Notes: a model not told the origin generated them from the letters alone. A stretch of DNA of 64,000 nucleotides from Boesenbergia rotunda (GCA_024364735.1 JAGFNQ010004746.1:302224-366223), one strand, 5' to 3'. Shown: positions 10,691-23,405, counted from the first letter of the stretch. Numbers and translations: made by a program.

Positions 10691-13377
10691 TGACGGCCCC
10701 GAAATACTAGGTTAAAGTTGTCACGAATTGTGGGACCATCAAAATTTAGAATATTTATAAATGTGCTGGAAACCCTTTTTGCAATCAAAATATGAAAACG
10801 TAGTAAAGGGGCTACAGGTCGTATTTTTCCTCGGGGCTAGTTGATGTTGTGTGATTTGAGCTTGTATCTATGTGTCGTTGATTAATTTGGGGTTTCAAGT
10901 AACATCTGGAAATTGGGTTCAATTATAAATGAAAACTTAATGAGAGGCAAGAAAACTTAACTCAATGAACCAAACAAGGGAAATGCACTTTATGAACTTA
11001 ACCAATGAGAAGCTTAATCAACCAAGGCGCTTAACCAATTTTGAAAACAATTTTTCCAGCAAATGCTAAAGGATTCTACAAATCATGTTGAATTTCAAGA
11101 TCTACCATTCAAAACCGACACATTCACTTGATATCAAATGCAGCCCTAAAATTACTTGATAAGCAAAAAGGAAGCTTATGTGCCAAAATGAGATTCCAAT
11201 TCAGAGACAGATCCAAGAAAAATAAAACTGATTTCAAGCACAACCCAAACACTAAAAGATAGGTTTACTCTTGATACAAATGAATGCAGAAATTTAATCA
11301 TGCAAAATTAAGCAAGCTAGATACGCAGCCAAAAGAAACTGCTGTGCCAAGAGCTGCTGCTGAATGCCGAGATGATAAACTGCCAATTCAAAGATTTACA
11401 CTGACCAAATCAGTTTGGTAATTCAAACCAACCATGGATCACTCAAATACAAAGCTAAGCCTGAAGTGAACTTGCAAAGAACATATGCAGAAATGCAGGG
11501 ATACATGCAAAATTTCAGAAACTGATTGGGATCTTAAACCAAACTACAGCTGTAATTGATTGCTCCATGCTAATATTCACATACGATTCCTAAGAACTCA
11601 ATTCAATTGATTGTAAATGTAGGAACTGAGGTTGAAACACAACTGAACTGCCGAATGTGCAGAAACTGATGCAGAATTGATGCAAGTGCAGAAACGGATG
11701 CAGAATTTCAGCACTTAATGGAATGCCGAACAAGCAAACCAACAAATTGAAATCAATGCACTAATCTACCATTCGAAAAGGACTGAGAAGAACCAAAGAT
11801 TACTTGATACAACTCAGGAACTCGAATCTGTAAATGGATTTGCAGATTTGAAACTGCAATTTTTGCAGAAGCAGAAATTTGGCACGCAGCAATACAGCTG
11901 AGTCCAATTTGCAGAAATGGATACCAGGGTTTTGGAAATGAAACACTCTGAAATGTAAATTCAGAAGAAGAAGCTAAAGACAAGAACTGATATAAAGGAA
12001 GAAAGCTGATACGGAATGCTGTAATTGGAAAACAAATGCTGTAACTGTAAAAATCTGATACGCAGCTAACAAAAGTGATACGCAAGCCAAAAACAAAAAA
12101 TAAACTGTGATTGAAAACGATTGTTCACTAACAAGCAATTAAATCTACTTAACTTGCAGAATTGAAACTAATTGAATCTATAACAATGCAGTAAACGAAG
12201 TTAACCAATCTGAAACAGAGACAGTAATGAAACTAAAGCAGTAATGGAAATTACAGCTACAACCAACTGAAATTAGCTAAATAACTAAGCCTCAATCCTC
12301 CCTAAGCTCAAAATCTCTTTGTTCGTCACGCAAAGGCTGGCCTCGAACCCCTAAGCTCGGCAAATCAGTGGAGCGGAGCTTCAATCGACCAATCTGCTCA
12401 AACTGTCTCAGCTGGGAAAATTCCAGTCCAATCTCTTCTGTCTCAATGGATGGCTTGCGATAATGATTTGAAGAATATCTGAGCTCACCTGAGAACCCCT
12501 ACAAGCAGCTCAAATGATCGGAAATGGCTTGTGGACGAGACACAAGCGATTGGGTAGCAGAGATGCCGAAACCCTCAAACACCCCTGTTCTGGCGCAAAT
12601 TGAGCTGAAATCTCGATCGAAACTGTCTTCCAAGGATTCAGATGATGATCAAATGAAGAAATTGAGGGGTCACGCCTGCTTGGATGAAGAACTTGAAGAA
12701 CTGATGAAAAACTCGATGAAGAAGGTAGCTACGATGAAGACGCGACGAGGAAGGAAGGCTGGGTGAAGTTTGATTAAATACTTATCAATGGACGACCTAG
12801 ATTGATCGGAGAAAATCCAACGGCTGATCTTGCTCTGATTTGAGCCAAACTTTGAGGATGTTGATCAGGGGTCAGGATCTGCCTTGTGGTAGCTCGGATC
12901 CTCCAGATTTGCAACGGATGGTCCAGATCAACCTAATCTTTGAATGGACGATCTAGAGACCTCCGAGCTTGATCCAACGGTTGAATGAGCTCTGATTGGG
13001 ATGAAACCTTCAGATCTTGATCAGAGTGCTTGATCAACGCTAACCCTAGCTCGGATTGCTTCAGATGGTCCCGGATGGCTCAGATCAAGTCGCTCTTGAA
13101 TCGGACGGCCCAGATTTAATCCTAATCTTGATACTCGATCCGGGTCACTTCTGACTCAAGTTTGATCCGATATGCCCTAGGTCCATGAACCTTTCATGCC
13201 TACAAAAAGTAGATCAAGAATTTAGTGGCCAAATAATCCAAATATGTGTAAATTTATAATTAAGTCCAAAATAAGAGTAAGTTCTAAAACCTAGGGCAAT
13301 TTCACAATTAAACAATAAAAACATAGGTCAAACATGGATTTTAGCAATTAAAATAATCAACAAAGTGGTATCTATCA
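10691..13377 (-). repeat. LTR2 of the TGACGG-type element, uninterrupted
   Basis: About 2.69 kb from TGACGGCC to ATCTATCA, a direct repeat of LTR1 with the primer-binding site adjoining its left end. This makes it the 5' LTR of a minus-strand element to its left, and possibly also the 3' LTR of the element to its right. The end could be four bases further on, since GGCA follows both copies. No protein domain was found in it. Confidence 0.75.
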
Positions 13378-13877
13378 GGCACCATGTTGTAATAGGTCCA
13401 CAGACCGATCAGGGGGCTTCCAAAATATCACCCACGCCTACTGTTCGCTTCCTGATCGATCAGCCGATCGATCAGGAGCCTGCCTGATCGATCAGCCGAC
13501 CGATCAGGATCAGGCCAGTCTGATCAGGACATAGCCTGATCAGTCTGGGTGCCATCAGATCGAACGGTGATCCGTTCGATCACATTAAATTGTGGTTGGT
13601 GGAACGATCCACCAACCTAATAACTTCGCGAAAAACCTCATCTCCCAAGCCCTAGCGCTGAACCTCACTACTTCCGCCTCTTCATCTTGTGCGCGAACGT
13701 TCCCAGTGTCTGCTTCTTCCCCGAGTGAGCTTCTGCGTGTGCGATCCTGAGAAGGGTTCCTACGAGCTCTTCCTTCTTCCTGCGAGTTTCTCTCTCGCTG
13801 AAGGTTTTTGCGTTCATCTCTTGCGCCGAGAGCTTCTCCTGCGCGAGCTTTTCTTCCAACCTTCAAGAACTTCTTCA
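13378..13877 (+). promoter_or_regulatory. Upstream region of the transposon-protein-like gene, with GATCGATCAG repeats
   Basis: 13395-13580 is packed with CTGATCGATCAG, CCGATCAGG and GATCGAACGG-type palindromic elements, akin to the palindromes of the nearby Copia LTR. It leads to the ATG at 13878. No clear TATA box is seen. Frames across 13585-13890 look non-coding. Confidence 0.4.
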
Positions 13878-15503
13878 ATGGCACCTAAGTAAGCATTTTT
13901 GGTTAATTTCTTCTCGGATCAGTTCATAGATTATGTATTTGAGGCTAACCATGTTTTGGTATTTTCTTGTTGGGTCGTGACCTCATGTGTTGGATGTGTC
14001 CCTCTTTGCTGTGTCTTATTCTTGATCAAACGTCTTACCTTATGATTACTCTTTCCGTGATCAAATCTTGAACTCTTGATTAAACCATGTTCATATGATA
14101 AATTCGGTCTCACTCATTTGATTTATTCTATGCCATGACCAATTTTCGTATTGATTCTGTGATCCTTAATCTTGTGTCATGATTCACTTGGTCAATGATA
14201 CGAATTATCGCTATGACCAATTCCAATCTTTAGAAAATCATCTAAAGGAAAGGTGCCAGTGGAGGGAAGCTCAAAGGGCAAAGGCCCTTCATCATCTACA
14301 CCTCCTTCAGGACCTCCACCACCTCCACATACCAGATTTCAGAATATTCTTCTTGCTCTAAACTTCCAATGGCACAATTTCAAACTCATGCCATGTCGGA
14401 CGGTGGACCAAACCTACATTTACGAACACTGTCCAATGATCCGGAAAATCATTGAACACTATAATCTTCAATCCATTCTTTACCTTGAGAGGCCAATCAA
14501 CCTTGATTTGGTCTCTGAATTCTATAATAACATGGTGAGTGGGGAGGGCACGGGGTGGAGGACCCGTGTTGCCAGTATCGACCTTGATTTTAATCGTTCG
14601 ATTTTTACTGACTTTCTTGGTTGTCGTCGGTCAGAAAATGATTTTTCTCTCTACCCTTATCTTTCTGATCCTCTTCCGGTTCCCTTTGATGGAGCCACTC
14701 CTGATTCCATCTACGAGTATTTTCTAGGCCATCCCAGGCCAAGGGTTTTCGGTGAGCGCACCCGTGATTTTCTCACAGTTCCTGCTCTTCGCCTTTCCCC
14801 CGTTGAGTATGTTTTGTTTAAGATCATCACTAATTGTCTCCTTTCAACTACTTCGAAACACTTAGATGAGATTCACCCGTTCCACTGCTTGATGCTCTAC
14901 GGGATGCATCAGCAGTTAGACTTTGACCCAGTGGCTTCGGTCTATTTCTCCATCATCATCCACAGTATGCAGTCCACCCAGACAGTCTACATGCCATTTG
15001 GCCATATCATCACTGCCTGGCTAGAGTCGGTTGGCATTGACGTTTCGCAAGGCTGCATTATACCCATGGTTCGACAGGACTGTCGAATTGATCGTCGCAT
15101 GATGGCCCAATCTGGCATTGTTGTCGGGCCCCAGGGGCTAAGGTGGAAGAATCGAAGACGAGTGGGGGAGTTACCAGGAGCAGTCCCTGATTAGGAGCCG
15201 CCCGCTGATACTGAGGATTATGATGAGTGGGCTCCTGATCTACACTGGCAGGTTGCAGAGTTAGAGCAGTTGATGCAGCGCGAGCTACATATTTCCGGCC
15301 TCTGGCACCAGGAGGTCAGCTTAATGTTTCAGTCTTTCGATCTCCGTCTCGATGCTCTAGCATCTGATGTCTCTGAGATCAGCTCACGACATGATACATG
15401 GTATGAGGAGTGGTATCATCATACGTTTCCTGGTGGTGCGTCCCCCAGCAACCCTCCGCCAGGGGATGTTATATATATTGCTGAGTTGGGTGAAAAGTCC
15501 TAG
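13878..15503 (+). pseudogene. Spliced 'putative plant transposon protein'-like gene with one nonsense codon
   Basis: A tiny first exon (13878-13888, ATGGCACCTAA) is followed by GTAAGC. The next acceptor, CTTTAG at 14233, joins it in frame to a long second exon. The protein starts with a lysine/serine and proline-rich linker. It continues as a globular region of about 280 residues (FQNILLALNFQWHNF, IIEHYNLQSILYLERPI, VPALRLSPVEYVLFKI). This resembles the Transposase_32-type domain found in extra reading frames of Athila and Tat gypsy elements. A TAG at 15192 interrupts it, and the same frame then runs on to 15503 with an acidic, possibly helical tail. It sits beside a gypsy-like LTR, and the right end runs directly into a truncated Copia LTR. 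It is probably a transposon accessory gene, not a host gene. Confidence 0.6.
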
Positions 15504-15640
15504 CTTGGAGGGCTAGGTGAAAAGTCCTAACTTAGAGGGTTAGGTGAAAAGTCCTAACTTGGAGGGTTAGGTAAAAAAATTCCTGGCTTGGAGGGTTAGG
15601 TCCCTAGCTTGAAGGGCTAGGTTGGAGTTCCTGGATCGGT
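15489..15640 (+). repeat. Tandem GGGCTAGGTGAAAAGTCCTA units
   Basis: About five units of roughly 28 bp (TTGGAGGGYTAGGTGAAAAG type). The reverse complement of this array is longer in the second copy at 57360-57780. Confidence 0.9.
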
Positions 15641-16265
15641 CTGGTGACCGATCAGGGAAGTTGGCACGCTGCTCCTTCATGGATCGGTCTGGTGACCGAT
15701 CTAGCAATGACTGATCGGTCTGGTGACCGATCAAGGAGTGCACAGTGAGGTTGGGAACCTACCGTGTGGCTCCTAATCGATCCGGTGACCAATCAGGGAG
15801 CAGGCCGTTGCCTTGTTGCTTGGCTCCTGATCGGTCTGGTGACCGATCAGGGAGCAGGCAGCTTCCTCACTGCCTTGCTTCTGTTCGGTCTGGTGACCGA
15901 TCAGGAAGCACTCAGTGAGTTGAGTTCCCCCGCTGATCAGCTCCTGAACGGTCAGGTGACTGATTAGGGAGAAACTGTGACCGATCAGACTGAACGATCA
16001 ACTGTCGCGAGGTTTCTCACCCTGACCGATCAGGATGGAGCCTGATCGGTCTGGGACCATCCTGATCAGTCTGGTGACCGATCAGCCAGTGGATTCTAGG
16101 CAGGATAGCGGCAAGCAGCTTTTTGGATCGGTTTGGTGACCGATCAGGTGATCGGTCAAAGTGACCGATCACACGAGCTTGCGATACTAAGTTTCTCACT
16201 GGGGACCGATCAGGTTGGAGCCTGATCGGTCTGGGATAGTCCTGATCGGTCCGGTGACCGATCAC
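15640..16265. repeat. Array of GATCGGTC-TGGT-GACCGATC palindromes
   Basis: More than ten copies of an 8-bp inverted repeat with a 4-base loop, some degenerate, spaced 20-80 bp apart in otherwise unrelated sequence. The same array occurs in the inverted copy at 56690-57360. The related form with a TGGG loop occurs in the gypsy-like LTR at 37970-38230. Confidence 0.92.
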
Positions 16266-17275
16266 TTTAATTCAAATTGCACTGTCAGACGCTCTGATCG
16301 CCTTTGACCGTATCCGATTCTTTGCATTTGATCTCTGATACTTGATTTACTGGGTGATATGCTGTTCTAATGCTCTGATTAAGCTGCAGGTGACAGGGAA
16401 AGATTCAAACACTCAAGGAGAGTCAATGGAGGCCTTTCCTTGGAGCAGGTTTGTCTGTTTTCCTTCTCAGGTTGCAACGGGCGCTGGCGCTGGCTGGAGC
16501 TGCTATCTGGGGCTAGTCTGAGGGAAGCTCAGGGAGTCCAGAAGAGCTCAGTGGTGGCTGGTGGTTGCAGGTGAGCAGCTGGAGACTGCAGTGAGATGGT
16601 GTCACCTTGCGCTCAGTGGAGAAACAAAAGGGCGTAGTGGAGTGTTCGGTGGAACAACTTTGAGGCTTGAGTTCTTGCTGCGCGATTGCTTTCTCCACAT
16701 TGTGCTTGTGCTCTTTGCTGGTCCATCTTCTTGAGCAAGCTACTGTGATCTCTGAAGCAACCATCCCTTGCTTGAGCACTTGGAGGAAGGAACAAGAGGC
16801 TTTGTGCCCAACAGCGAGAAGACACGAAGAAAGAGTTCTTGCATGAGATCCTCGCTGGGTGGAGCTCGGAAGAAGCTTGCTGTGTTCTTGTCTTTGCTAA
16901 GTGCTAAGTAAGATCTTTCTTGTGTTTCATTGTGCTTAAAACTATATCTTTGATTGAAACGCTGTGGAGAGGTTACTCCACCGAGAAGGAGGTTGCTTTC
17001 TATCCGGTGTTCACCGGGGCTTGATCTGCCGACGATCAAGGGATCACCCACCTTAAGGGCACGCCAAGGAGTAGGGGCAAGTTATCCCCGAACCTTGTAA
17101 ATCCTCTTGTTAGCGTTCTTGTGTTTGCTCATAGTTTAGGGTTAAGTTTTTTGCATATATTCTGTTTATTGTGCTTCCGCTGTGCTACTAACGATTGAAG
17201 TGCAGAAAATTGAAAAGCTTAAAGTCAAAGTGATTGGCTATATTCACCCCCCTCTCTAGCCATCCGAGTTCCAAC

Positions 17276-19338
17276 ACTCAACACTGAGATTACTCATGTA
17301 TCCACTCAGCTTACTTACTGTGTAGGTTAAGTTCAGTCGTGTACAAGACATTAGGTAATTAGACTTCTATTACCCTGAAGTCCTATATTTGAGAGACACA
17401 CTCATCTTAATTTTTTGATAGATTTTGACTCATATCTATTGGAGTCTATGCCAATGGAGTGTTACCTTGATGAATTTTTTAAGAATCTTGTCTACATCAT
17501 AGGACTGACTAAAATAAGTCTTTCTGTTGTTTTATGAATTTTAACTCTTAGAATCACATTAGTTAGGTACATATATTTCATGTTAAATTTTGAGTTCAAT
17601 ATAATTTTGATGGATTTAATCATCTTATCATTATTCTTAATAATAAGTATATCTTTTACATAAAGGCATAACTTAACATAGTTATTTTTTTGTGTTTTTC
17701 ACGTAAACATATATATCACATTCATTGATCTTAAATCTACTTTTCTTCATGGCAATGCCAAATTTCTCATACCATTATTTTGGAGCTTATTTTAAGTCGT
17801 ATAACGACTTTACTAATGTATAAACCTTATTTTTCTGCCCTGAAGTAGAAACCTTTCAGGTTGCTTCATGTATATTTCATCTTCTATATCCGCATTTAGA
17901 AAAGTAATCTTGACATCCGTTTGGTGTATTTTCAAATTCTATAAAGCGACGATAGCTAAAAATCTGATGGAAGTTATTTTCGATGTCAGAGAATATGTAT
18001 CAAAGTCATCAAAGTCTTCACATTATCGATAACTTTTAATTACCAATCTAGCTTTAGATGTAATTGTCTCTTGAGATTCCTCATAATAGTTTAATGCTTT
18101 TGAATAACTTTGTAGATCATTTTTCAATATAAAAAATGAGATAAAATGGAAATTGCTAAAAAAAATTTAACCTTTTTTTTTTTACTTTATCTGAGCTCAA
18201 TCTCAACTCTTCTTTCTCTTGTTGTGATTTCAATGCCTATTGGAGGAACTTGCTTCCTCTCAGGCTTACTTCTCAACCTATGTTTCCATATAAAGAAACG
18301 TCCATGCTTAGTATGCAAGTCACGTGACATATGTGTCACTGGAGAGCAACATGTGTCATGCTTTGAGGCTTGCATACTAAGCCATGCTTTGCATAGAAAG
18401 GCAAGTAGCATGCCAAACCATATGGCATGCTCTTATTCTCCTCGCAGGCTTAACATGCAAAAGAGACTTATGACAACTTCTGACTGATTCGTATGGGCAC
18501 ACTGTATTCCAACCGTGATCTGTAATGTGTAGTAGTATTCGCATAAAAACTCTTGACTTGGTATTATTCGAACCCTGAATTCACATCTCTCATGCACTAC
18601 CAATCAGCTGTAATGCCACTCAATGAATATGGGATTAATAATTCGTAAGTCATATTTTCATTCCTATTTTCTAACATGTCCTTTCACTATGAAGAATAAC
18701 CTTGATCGATGATTCTGTGAGATATCGAGACTTATGGAGAACAAGATTGAAACTCTTGTAGTGTTTAGAAACACTACAAATGTGATTGAAAAAATCATGT
18801 AAGTAAAATTATTTCTAATGACCGAGGAAGAAAATCAAGGATACTCTTATTTGAGGAATGCTTTTCCATCAATTGACAATATCCTACTCACCACAATCCA
18901 ATTACATTTGAGAAAACAAGAACTGCAAACCAAGTAGATGATAAATGTTAAGTTTGAAATTATACCACAATTATGTGTGGGAAGGGGAGAGAGAGTTGTC
19001 TTCTCTACAAGCTACAAGAGCCACTGGGACAAAGATAAAAATCTCAGAGAATTTACTAGTGAGTTCGGAGCTTTTATTGTTCAACGAGTCAACTCTAGTT
19101 ATAGGAAGAGTTTGTCCATTAACAACATAAATCTTATCACCTTTGTTAAATGGAATAGTAGACTCCAAAACTCGCTAAGTTGCTCCTTATACGATGAATG
19201 AGTGACCCTTGAACTTATAGTCCAAAATTTTATAGGGTTTATCTTACCAAGAGCCTGAGTATGAAGAACTTGGATGAGTTTTCGTGAGATAGTAGTAGTT
19301 GAAATGTGAAGTAGGGAGGCATTGTCTATCAATAATGT
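17276..19338 (-). pseudogene. Decayed Copia reverse transcriptase relic
   Basis: On the minus strand, broken by many stops, I read DVKITFLNADIEDEIYMKQP near 17850-17920. This is the RT fingers/palm segment of Copia, normally DVKTAFLNG...EEVYMKQPEG. Further left is KLSGYMSNLS near 17290-17330, a segment that lies near the RT-RNase H junction. Around 18970-19170 a frame with GDKIYVVNGQTLPI may derive from the protease or pre-integrase region, but this is uncertain. 18150-18950 shows nothing recognisable. It is an old, heavily mutated copy without visible LTRs. Confidence 0.6.
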
Positions 19339-20268
19339 TGATTTTGTTGGTAAGCGAAGGGGCCGGAGCTATCTTGTGATGATGCGCTTGAGTGCTGACT
19401 GAAGATTGACCGCGGGTCATTGACCGGATGATCGGAGAGGCCTGACCGGACGGAAGGGATGGCCGGGCGGGTGCTCGGGAAGGAAAATAAGTGAAGATCC
19501 CCACGTAGGTCAAAAAGACCAACCGGACGGATCTCCGACAAGGGTACTCCGATGACTCTCTCAGACATCGATGAGTAGAGAATGAGAGGAGAATTATAAG
19601 AGAATTCTTCAGCCTCCCTTTTCTGAAAGGGAGGGGGTGCCTTTATATAGGCGGGCCGGCCGACAAAACTTGCCAAAGTATCATGAGGAATTTAATGCGA
19701 ATCCGACTACAGGCCCTCCTAGCCGACAAAGGGGCTGAATCTGACACCTCCTACCTAACAACTCGACCTAGCGGTATGACCGCCAACTTTTCTTAACTAC
19801 CTGACACACCGGTGGGTCTCCGCCGCATCACTATTCCCTAGCAAGATTCCCCGAATATCCTTCGCACTCCCTTGGCGTGTAAATGATATCCTCTGTACGG
19901 AGTACGAGCTTCTTTAGGGATGACCGCCCAACCATACTAGGCCGATCGCGCGGGTCGCGACGCTACTTCCCTAGGAGTCTCATCGAAGCGGGTCGGCCTC
20001 CGCAAAGCCACGACCGCACTTACTCGGGTGAACCTAGCCGTGATTATGTGATCGGGCGGGTTTCCCCACCTGGCGAGCTCACGACCAAGCATCATCGGGC
20101 CCCCGAGATGCCCCATGCTCAAACGACTTTCCAACGACCTTTCAATGACCAATTTGGGATTACCTTGACCGCTGACCCAGCCTTTCGCTCAACCCTCTAC
20201 GACTAGGTCATCCCTAGGGCCCAGTCCGAGTGGGCCCCGCCTCCGCCTAGATCACACTCGCCTGAATC
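19339..20268 (-). repeat. 3' LTR of the Tat element
   Basis: TGATTTTGTTGGTAAGCG...CTGAATCA, collinear with 61062-61976 over its length. The minus strand has a TATA box, TATATAAAG, at 19641-19649. Small frames on either strand here are shared by both LTR copies only as chance reading frames. Confidence 0.85.
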
Positions 20269-20638
20269 ACATACCGTCCCTTCGAGTCTAGTCGAAGGAG
20301 GCGGCGAGACGACTGACTGGGCTGACCGGCCGGGAGTGCCTTACTAGGATCGCCATCCGTCTCAGTGGATTTCAAAAAGGTGCCTTGCTTTTACCGAGGC
20401 GGCCCCCATGCCTTCATAATGGCGCCCGTCGCTTCGGTCCCATCCTTCATTTATTACCGACACGTGTCGTCCTTCTATTGGGCGCGCTCGACAATGAGGC
20501 GTCGCCACTTCGGGAGCCACGCGCAGTGTCAGACGCTTCTTCCCGAGGTTCGTTATCCCTGGGCACAGATGAACGACGGATATTGAATCCCACTTTTTTC
20601 CATCCGTCATCGGACGATCCTCCCGCCCTGGGGTCTCC

Positions 20639-20646
20639 TATAAATA
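20639..20646 (+). promoter_or_regulatory. TATA box of the antisense gene in the Tat element
   Basis: TATAAATA follows GGTCTCC and precedes pyrimidine-rich sequence typical of a plant start region. It faces plus, opposite to the element, and lies about 220 bp upstream of the antisense ATG at 20866. Confidence 0.65.
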
Positions 20647-20865
20647 ACCTGCCGTGGGGGGGGGGTCCACCTAGGTCATTTTCACCTCTTTCACTTCTTC
20701 CTACTTCACACTCTGCGGTGGCCAGCAATTTCTTCCTGACCATCCACCACCTCCGGCAATTTCTCCGACCTCTTCTCCCTTCAGGTTAGTTTTCCGGCCA
20801 GCTCCCCTTTCATTTTTCTTTCATTGAATCCCCTGAGATCACCCCGCCGACCCTTTATTCCCTCC

Positions 20866-23160
20866 ATGGCCGCTCCCATCGATGTCCCTGATCTGTGGTA
20901 CACAACCTCAGTGTCCACCATGGGCAGCGATGACTTCGACTCCCTCTGGGAGGAGTATTATATGCCCCCTGATTATCGCCTAATCATCTCTAATAGCCCT
21001 CCCACCGCTCGACTTCTTTATCCAGTTCCTAGGTGGGCTTAGATTTTTCCTACATCCTTCATCGCTGAAACTTGTAGATACTTCCAAATTCCCCTGTCCC
21101 AGCTATCTCCCAACTCCATACGCATCTTGTGCGGGACCGCCATCCTTTTCACCCTCTACCGAGTGCCCCTCCACCCCTGAATCTTTCACTTCTTATACTA
21201 CCCGAAAAAATAGGAGCCCCGGAACTTCTTCCAATCTCGGGCCAAATCTTCATATCTAGATAAGACCCCAGTTCCAATAAGAGTTGGAAAACTCATTACT
21301 TCATTATCAACCCTACCCCGATCCCCAGTTAGCCGACCAACTAGATCGAGGATTTACCCGCCCAGCTAGCCGTCGGGAAGAATTATCGCTCTGATCCCAA
21401 GTGTCAGTTGGCCTTCTCCCGGATTGGGGGTATTCGCTTCCACGACATTCGCTTGCTCAACGAGCCCATACTTTACATCTTCGGCCTAAGTCAGACGCTT
21501 GGCACCCTGCCAACCTCCTTCGGTAAGTCTTTTCATCTTATCCGAACACTTTTTGGGTTGACATTAAGATTTTTTTCTATTTTGCAGGCCAAATGATGTA
21601 GGGTACTGCCTTGGAAGAAATGCTTGGGCTGGAGGATGTCGAACTAAACACTCGAGTGACCGACGAATTAGCCAACAGGGATGTCTCCCCCCTCACCGAA
21701 GCAGCGTTCGGTGAGGAGGTACTTCCAGCAATCAGAGATGCCCTGGCCGGTGGGGTCTCTCCGACTGGAGAGAGCCCTGGACCCTCTGTTTGCGCTGTAA
21801 CGCTCAAGGCTACCTCGAAAACTCCCACCTAGGAGATCCCAGAAGATCCTGTGGATACAACCGCCTTTGCTGTGATCGCACCCTCCATTCGCTTGTGCTG
21901 TAGGAAGAAGCGCCGCTCGGCTGCCTAGTCCATGCCTTTAGTGACCGAGCTGATAATCGAGGCTTGCGACCTAACAGCCTCGGGTTCCCGCTGATCCGAC
22001 CATGACAAGCGACTTTGCACCGCCGAACCTGGCTCGCTGCTACTAGCTAGGTCGTTACTGCACTGGGAGGGGATCCCCGATCGCGAACTGTCCTGGGATC
22101 CTTCCTCTCCCAGAGGTTCGATGGCCACCGGAACTTTAATTGGCCCTAGTTCCTCCTCCGCGGCCGACCCATTTGACCAACCGCTCGTTCATCTAGAGTT
22201 CCCCATAATCGATCAGTTCCCCATAATCGATCCCAACTCTTCTATCACCCCTGGCAGCAGGTAAGCCTGCACGACGATTTGGTGGAATGCTGGGATCAAG
22301 GGATAATGGCTACTCACCACCGGGCTCTGATCGGCTTAGCCGACGACTTTTTTTATGGATGCCACTCAGGTAATCTTTTGCATCTCCAATCGGCCTAGCA
22401 AATTGCTTATTCCGGGAGGTTCATCTTTAATCTTCTTTCCTATTTCAATTCTAGGTGGCCTGTAAGGGTGTGGCCCAGTCCCTGGTGTTCAACGCTCATG
22501 AACGGCGGGAGATCGAGCGGTGGGTGCAGGAGCTAGAGACCACACTGAACCACTTGGCTCTGCCTCCCGGCGATGTGGGGACCAACCTCCTGCGTTCGGA
22601 GGTTGTGGGGCTGTAGGCTCAGTTGGCTGAGGCCAACGAGCGACTCGAGGAGAAGAAATGCCGGTCAGTCATAGCTGAGTGAGTAGTTGCCCAGGCTCTC
22701 AACTGCGTGAACAACCTAGACAGCCAGAAGAAGATGGCTTTGAGTTGCCAGACCCGTGCTCGGTCGGACTTGGATAAGAAGGCAGCGGTGGCCAAAGCCT
22801 TAGCTATTCAGCTGAAAGAGCTGGGCGCCTCCCACCACCAAGCTCAACTGGCGCTGTCCAATAGGGATACTGAGTTGGCTGCTAAGGACTCCGACCTGAC
22901 GGTTAAGGACACGGAGCTAATCGCCAAGGAGGAGACCTGGCGCGCTATGGAGGACCAACTGGCTGTCCGGACCACCTAGCTTTCAGCCCACGACAGGGAG
23001 ATCACCCACCTGCACGAGGAGCTGATCGCTTTGAAGGCTTACCAGGATAAGAGTCTGCCCGGATGGAGACACACCGCATGGAGTATATCGACTCCCCTGC
23101 CTTCGTTCAGCAGATCACACGTTGGATGGCCAATATGTTCAAGTACAGGTCGGGCCTTGA
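20866..23160 (+). pseudogene. Antisense accessory gene (aORF) of the Tat element, broken
   Basis: Plus-strand spliced reading frame between the 3' LTR and the end of integrase, where Tat elements such as RIRE2 and Retand are known to carry an antisense gene. It starts MAAPIDVPDLWYTTS and runs into a conserved-looking segment (FIAETCRYFQIPLSQLSPNS). There are in-frame stops at about 21040, 21178 and 21210. Good introns are visible: about 21524-21588 (GTAAGTC...TTTTGCAG) and about 22261-22454 (GTAAGCC...TTCTAG). The C-terminal part (22455-23160) is a long heptad-rich coiled coil (VNNLDSQKKMA, DTELAAKDSDLTVKDTEL). It ends near METHRMEYIDSPAF. The family's role is unknown. Several stops make this copy non-functional. 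Confidence 0.72.
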
Positions 23161-23405
23161 GGTCGGTAGGTGCATGGGTAAAGGCCCATTTATAACTCGC
23201 TCATGGGCGAGAGTCTGGACGCTGCTCGGGCGGACCGATAGTATCGTGGGCAGCAACGTCTGATCGACCCCTGAGGTCGGTAGGTGCGTAGGAGCATGCC
23301 CACTTATAACTCGCTCGCGGACAAGAGTCTGGACATCGCTCGGGCGAACCAATAGGATTGTGGGCAGCCACATCCGGTCGGGCCTTGAGGTCAGTAGGTG
23401 CATGG
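23150..23405. repeat. 114-bp tandem repeat, about 2.2 units
   Basis: Units begin at 23151, 23265 and 23379 with CGGGCCTTGAGGTC or CGACCCCTGAGGTC, each followed by GTAGGTGC and, in the first two, an ACTCGCTC block. It lies between the antisense gene and the integrase end. Confidence 0.85.

Larger units (their letters stand above)
15485..17275 (+). mobile_element. Truncated Copia LTR, plus orientation
   Basis: This is the reverse complement of much of 55626-57780 and ends in GAGTTCCAACA, preceded by the shared U5 head ATTCACCCCCC. The 5' 110 or so bases of the LTR are missing, and it starts inside the GTGAAAAGTCCTAGC tandem repeats. No primer site follows at 17276, so it is a solo or truncated LTR. 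About 1.8 kb. Confidence 0.8.

Noticed and set aside
8957..12085. Frames of 76-110 codons repeated in both TGACGG LTRs, and 12524-12766
   Set aside because: Present only because the LTRs are duplicates. The counterpart of 12524-12766 in LTR1 is broken by a stop, and there is no domain.
18146..18487. 113-codon plus frame with a hydrophobic start
   Set aside because: Low-complexity T-rich beginning, lies in a decayed Copia relic, and an overlapping minus frame is equally open. No support as a gene.
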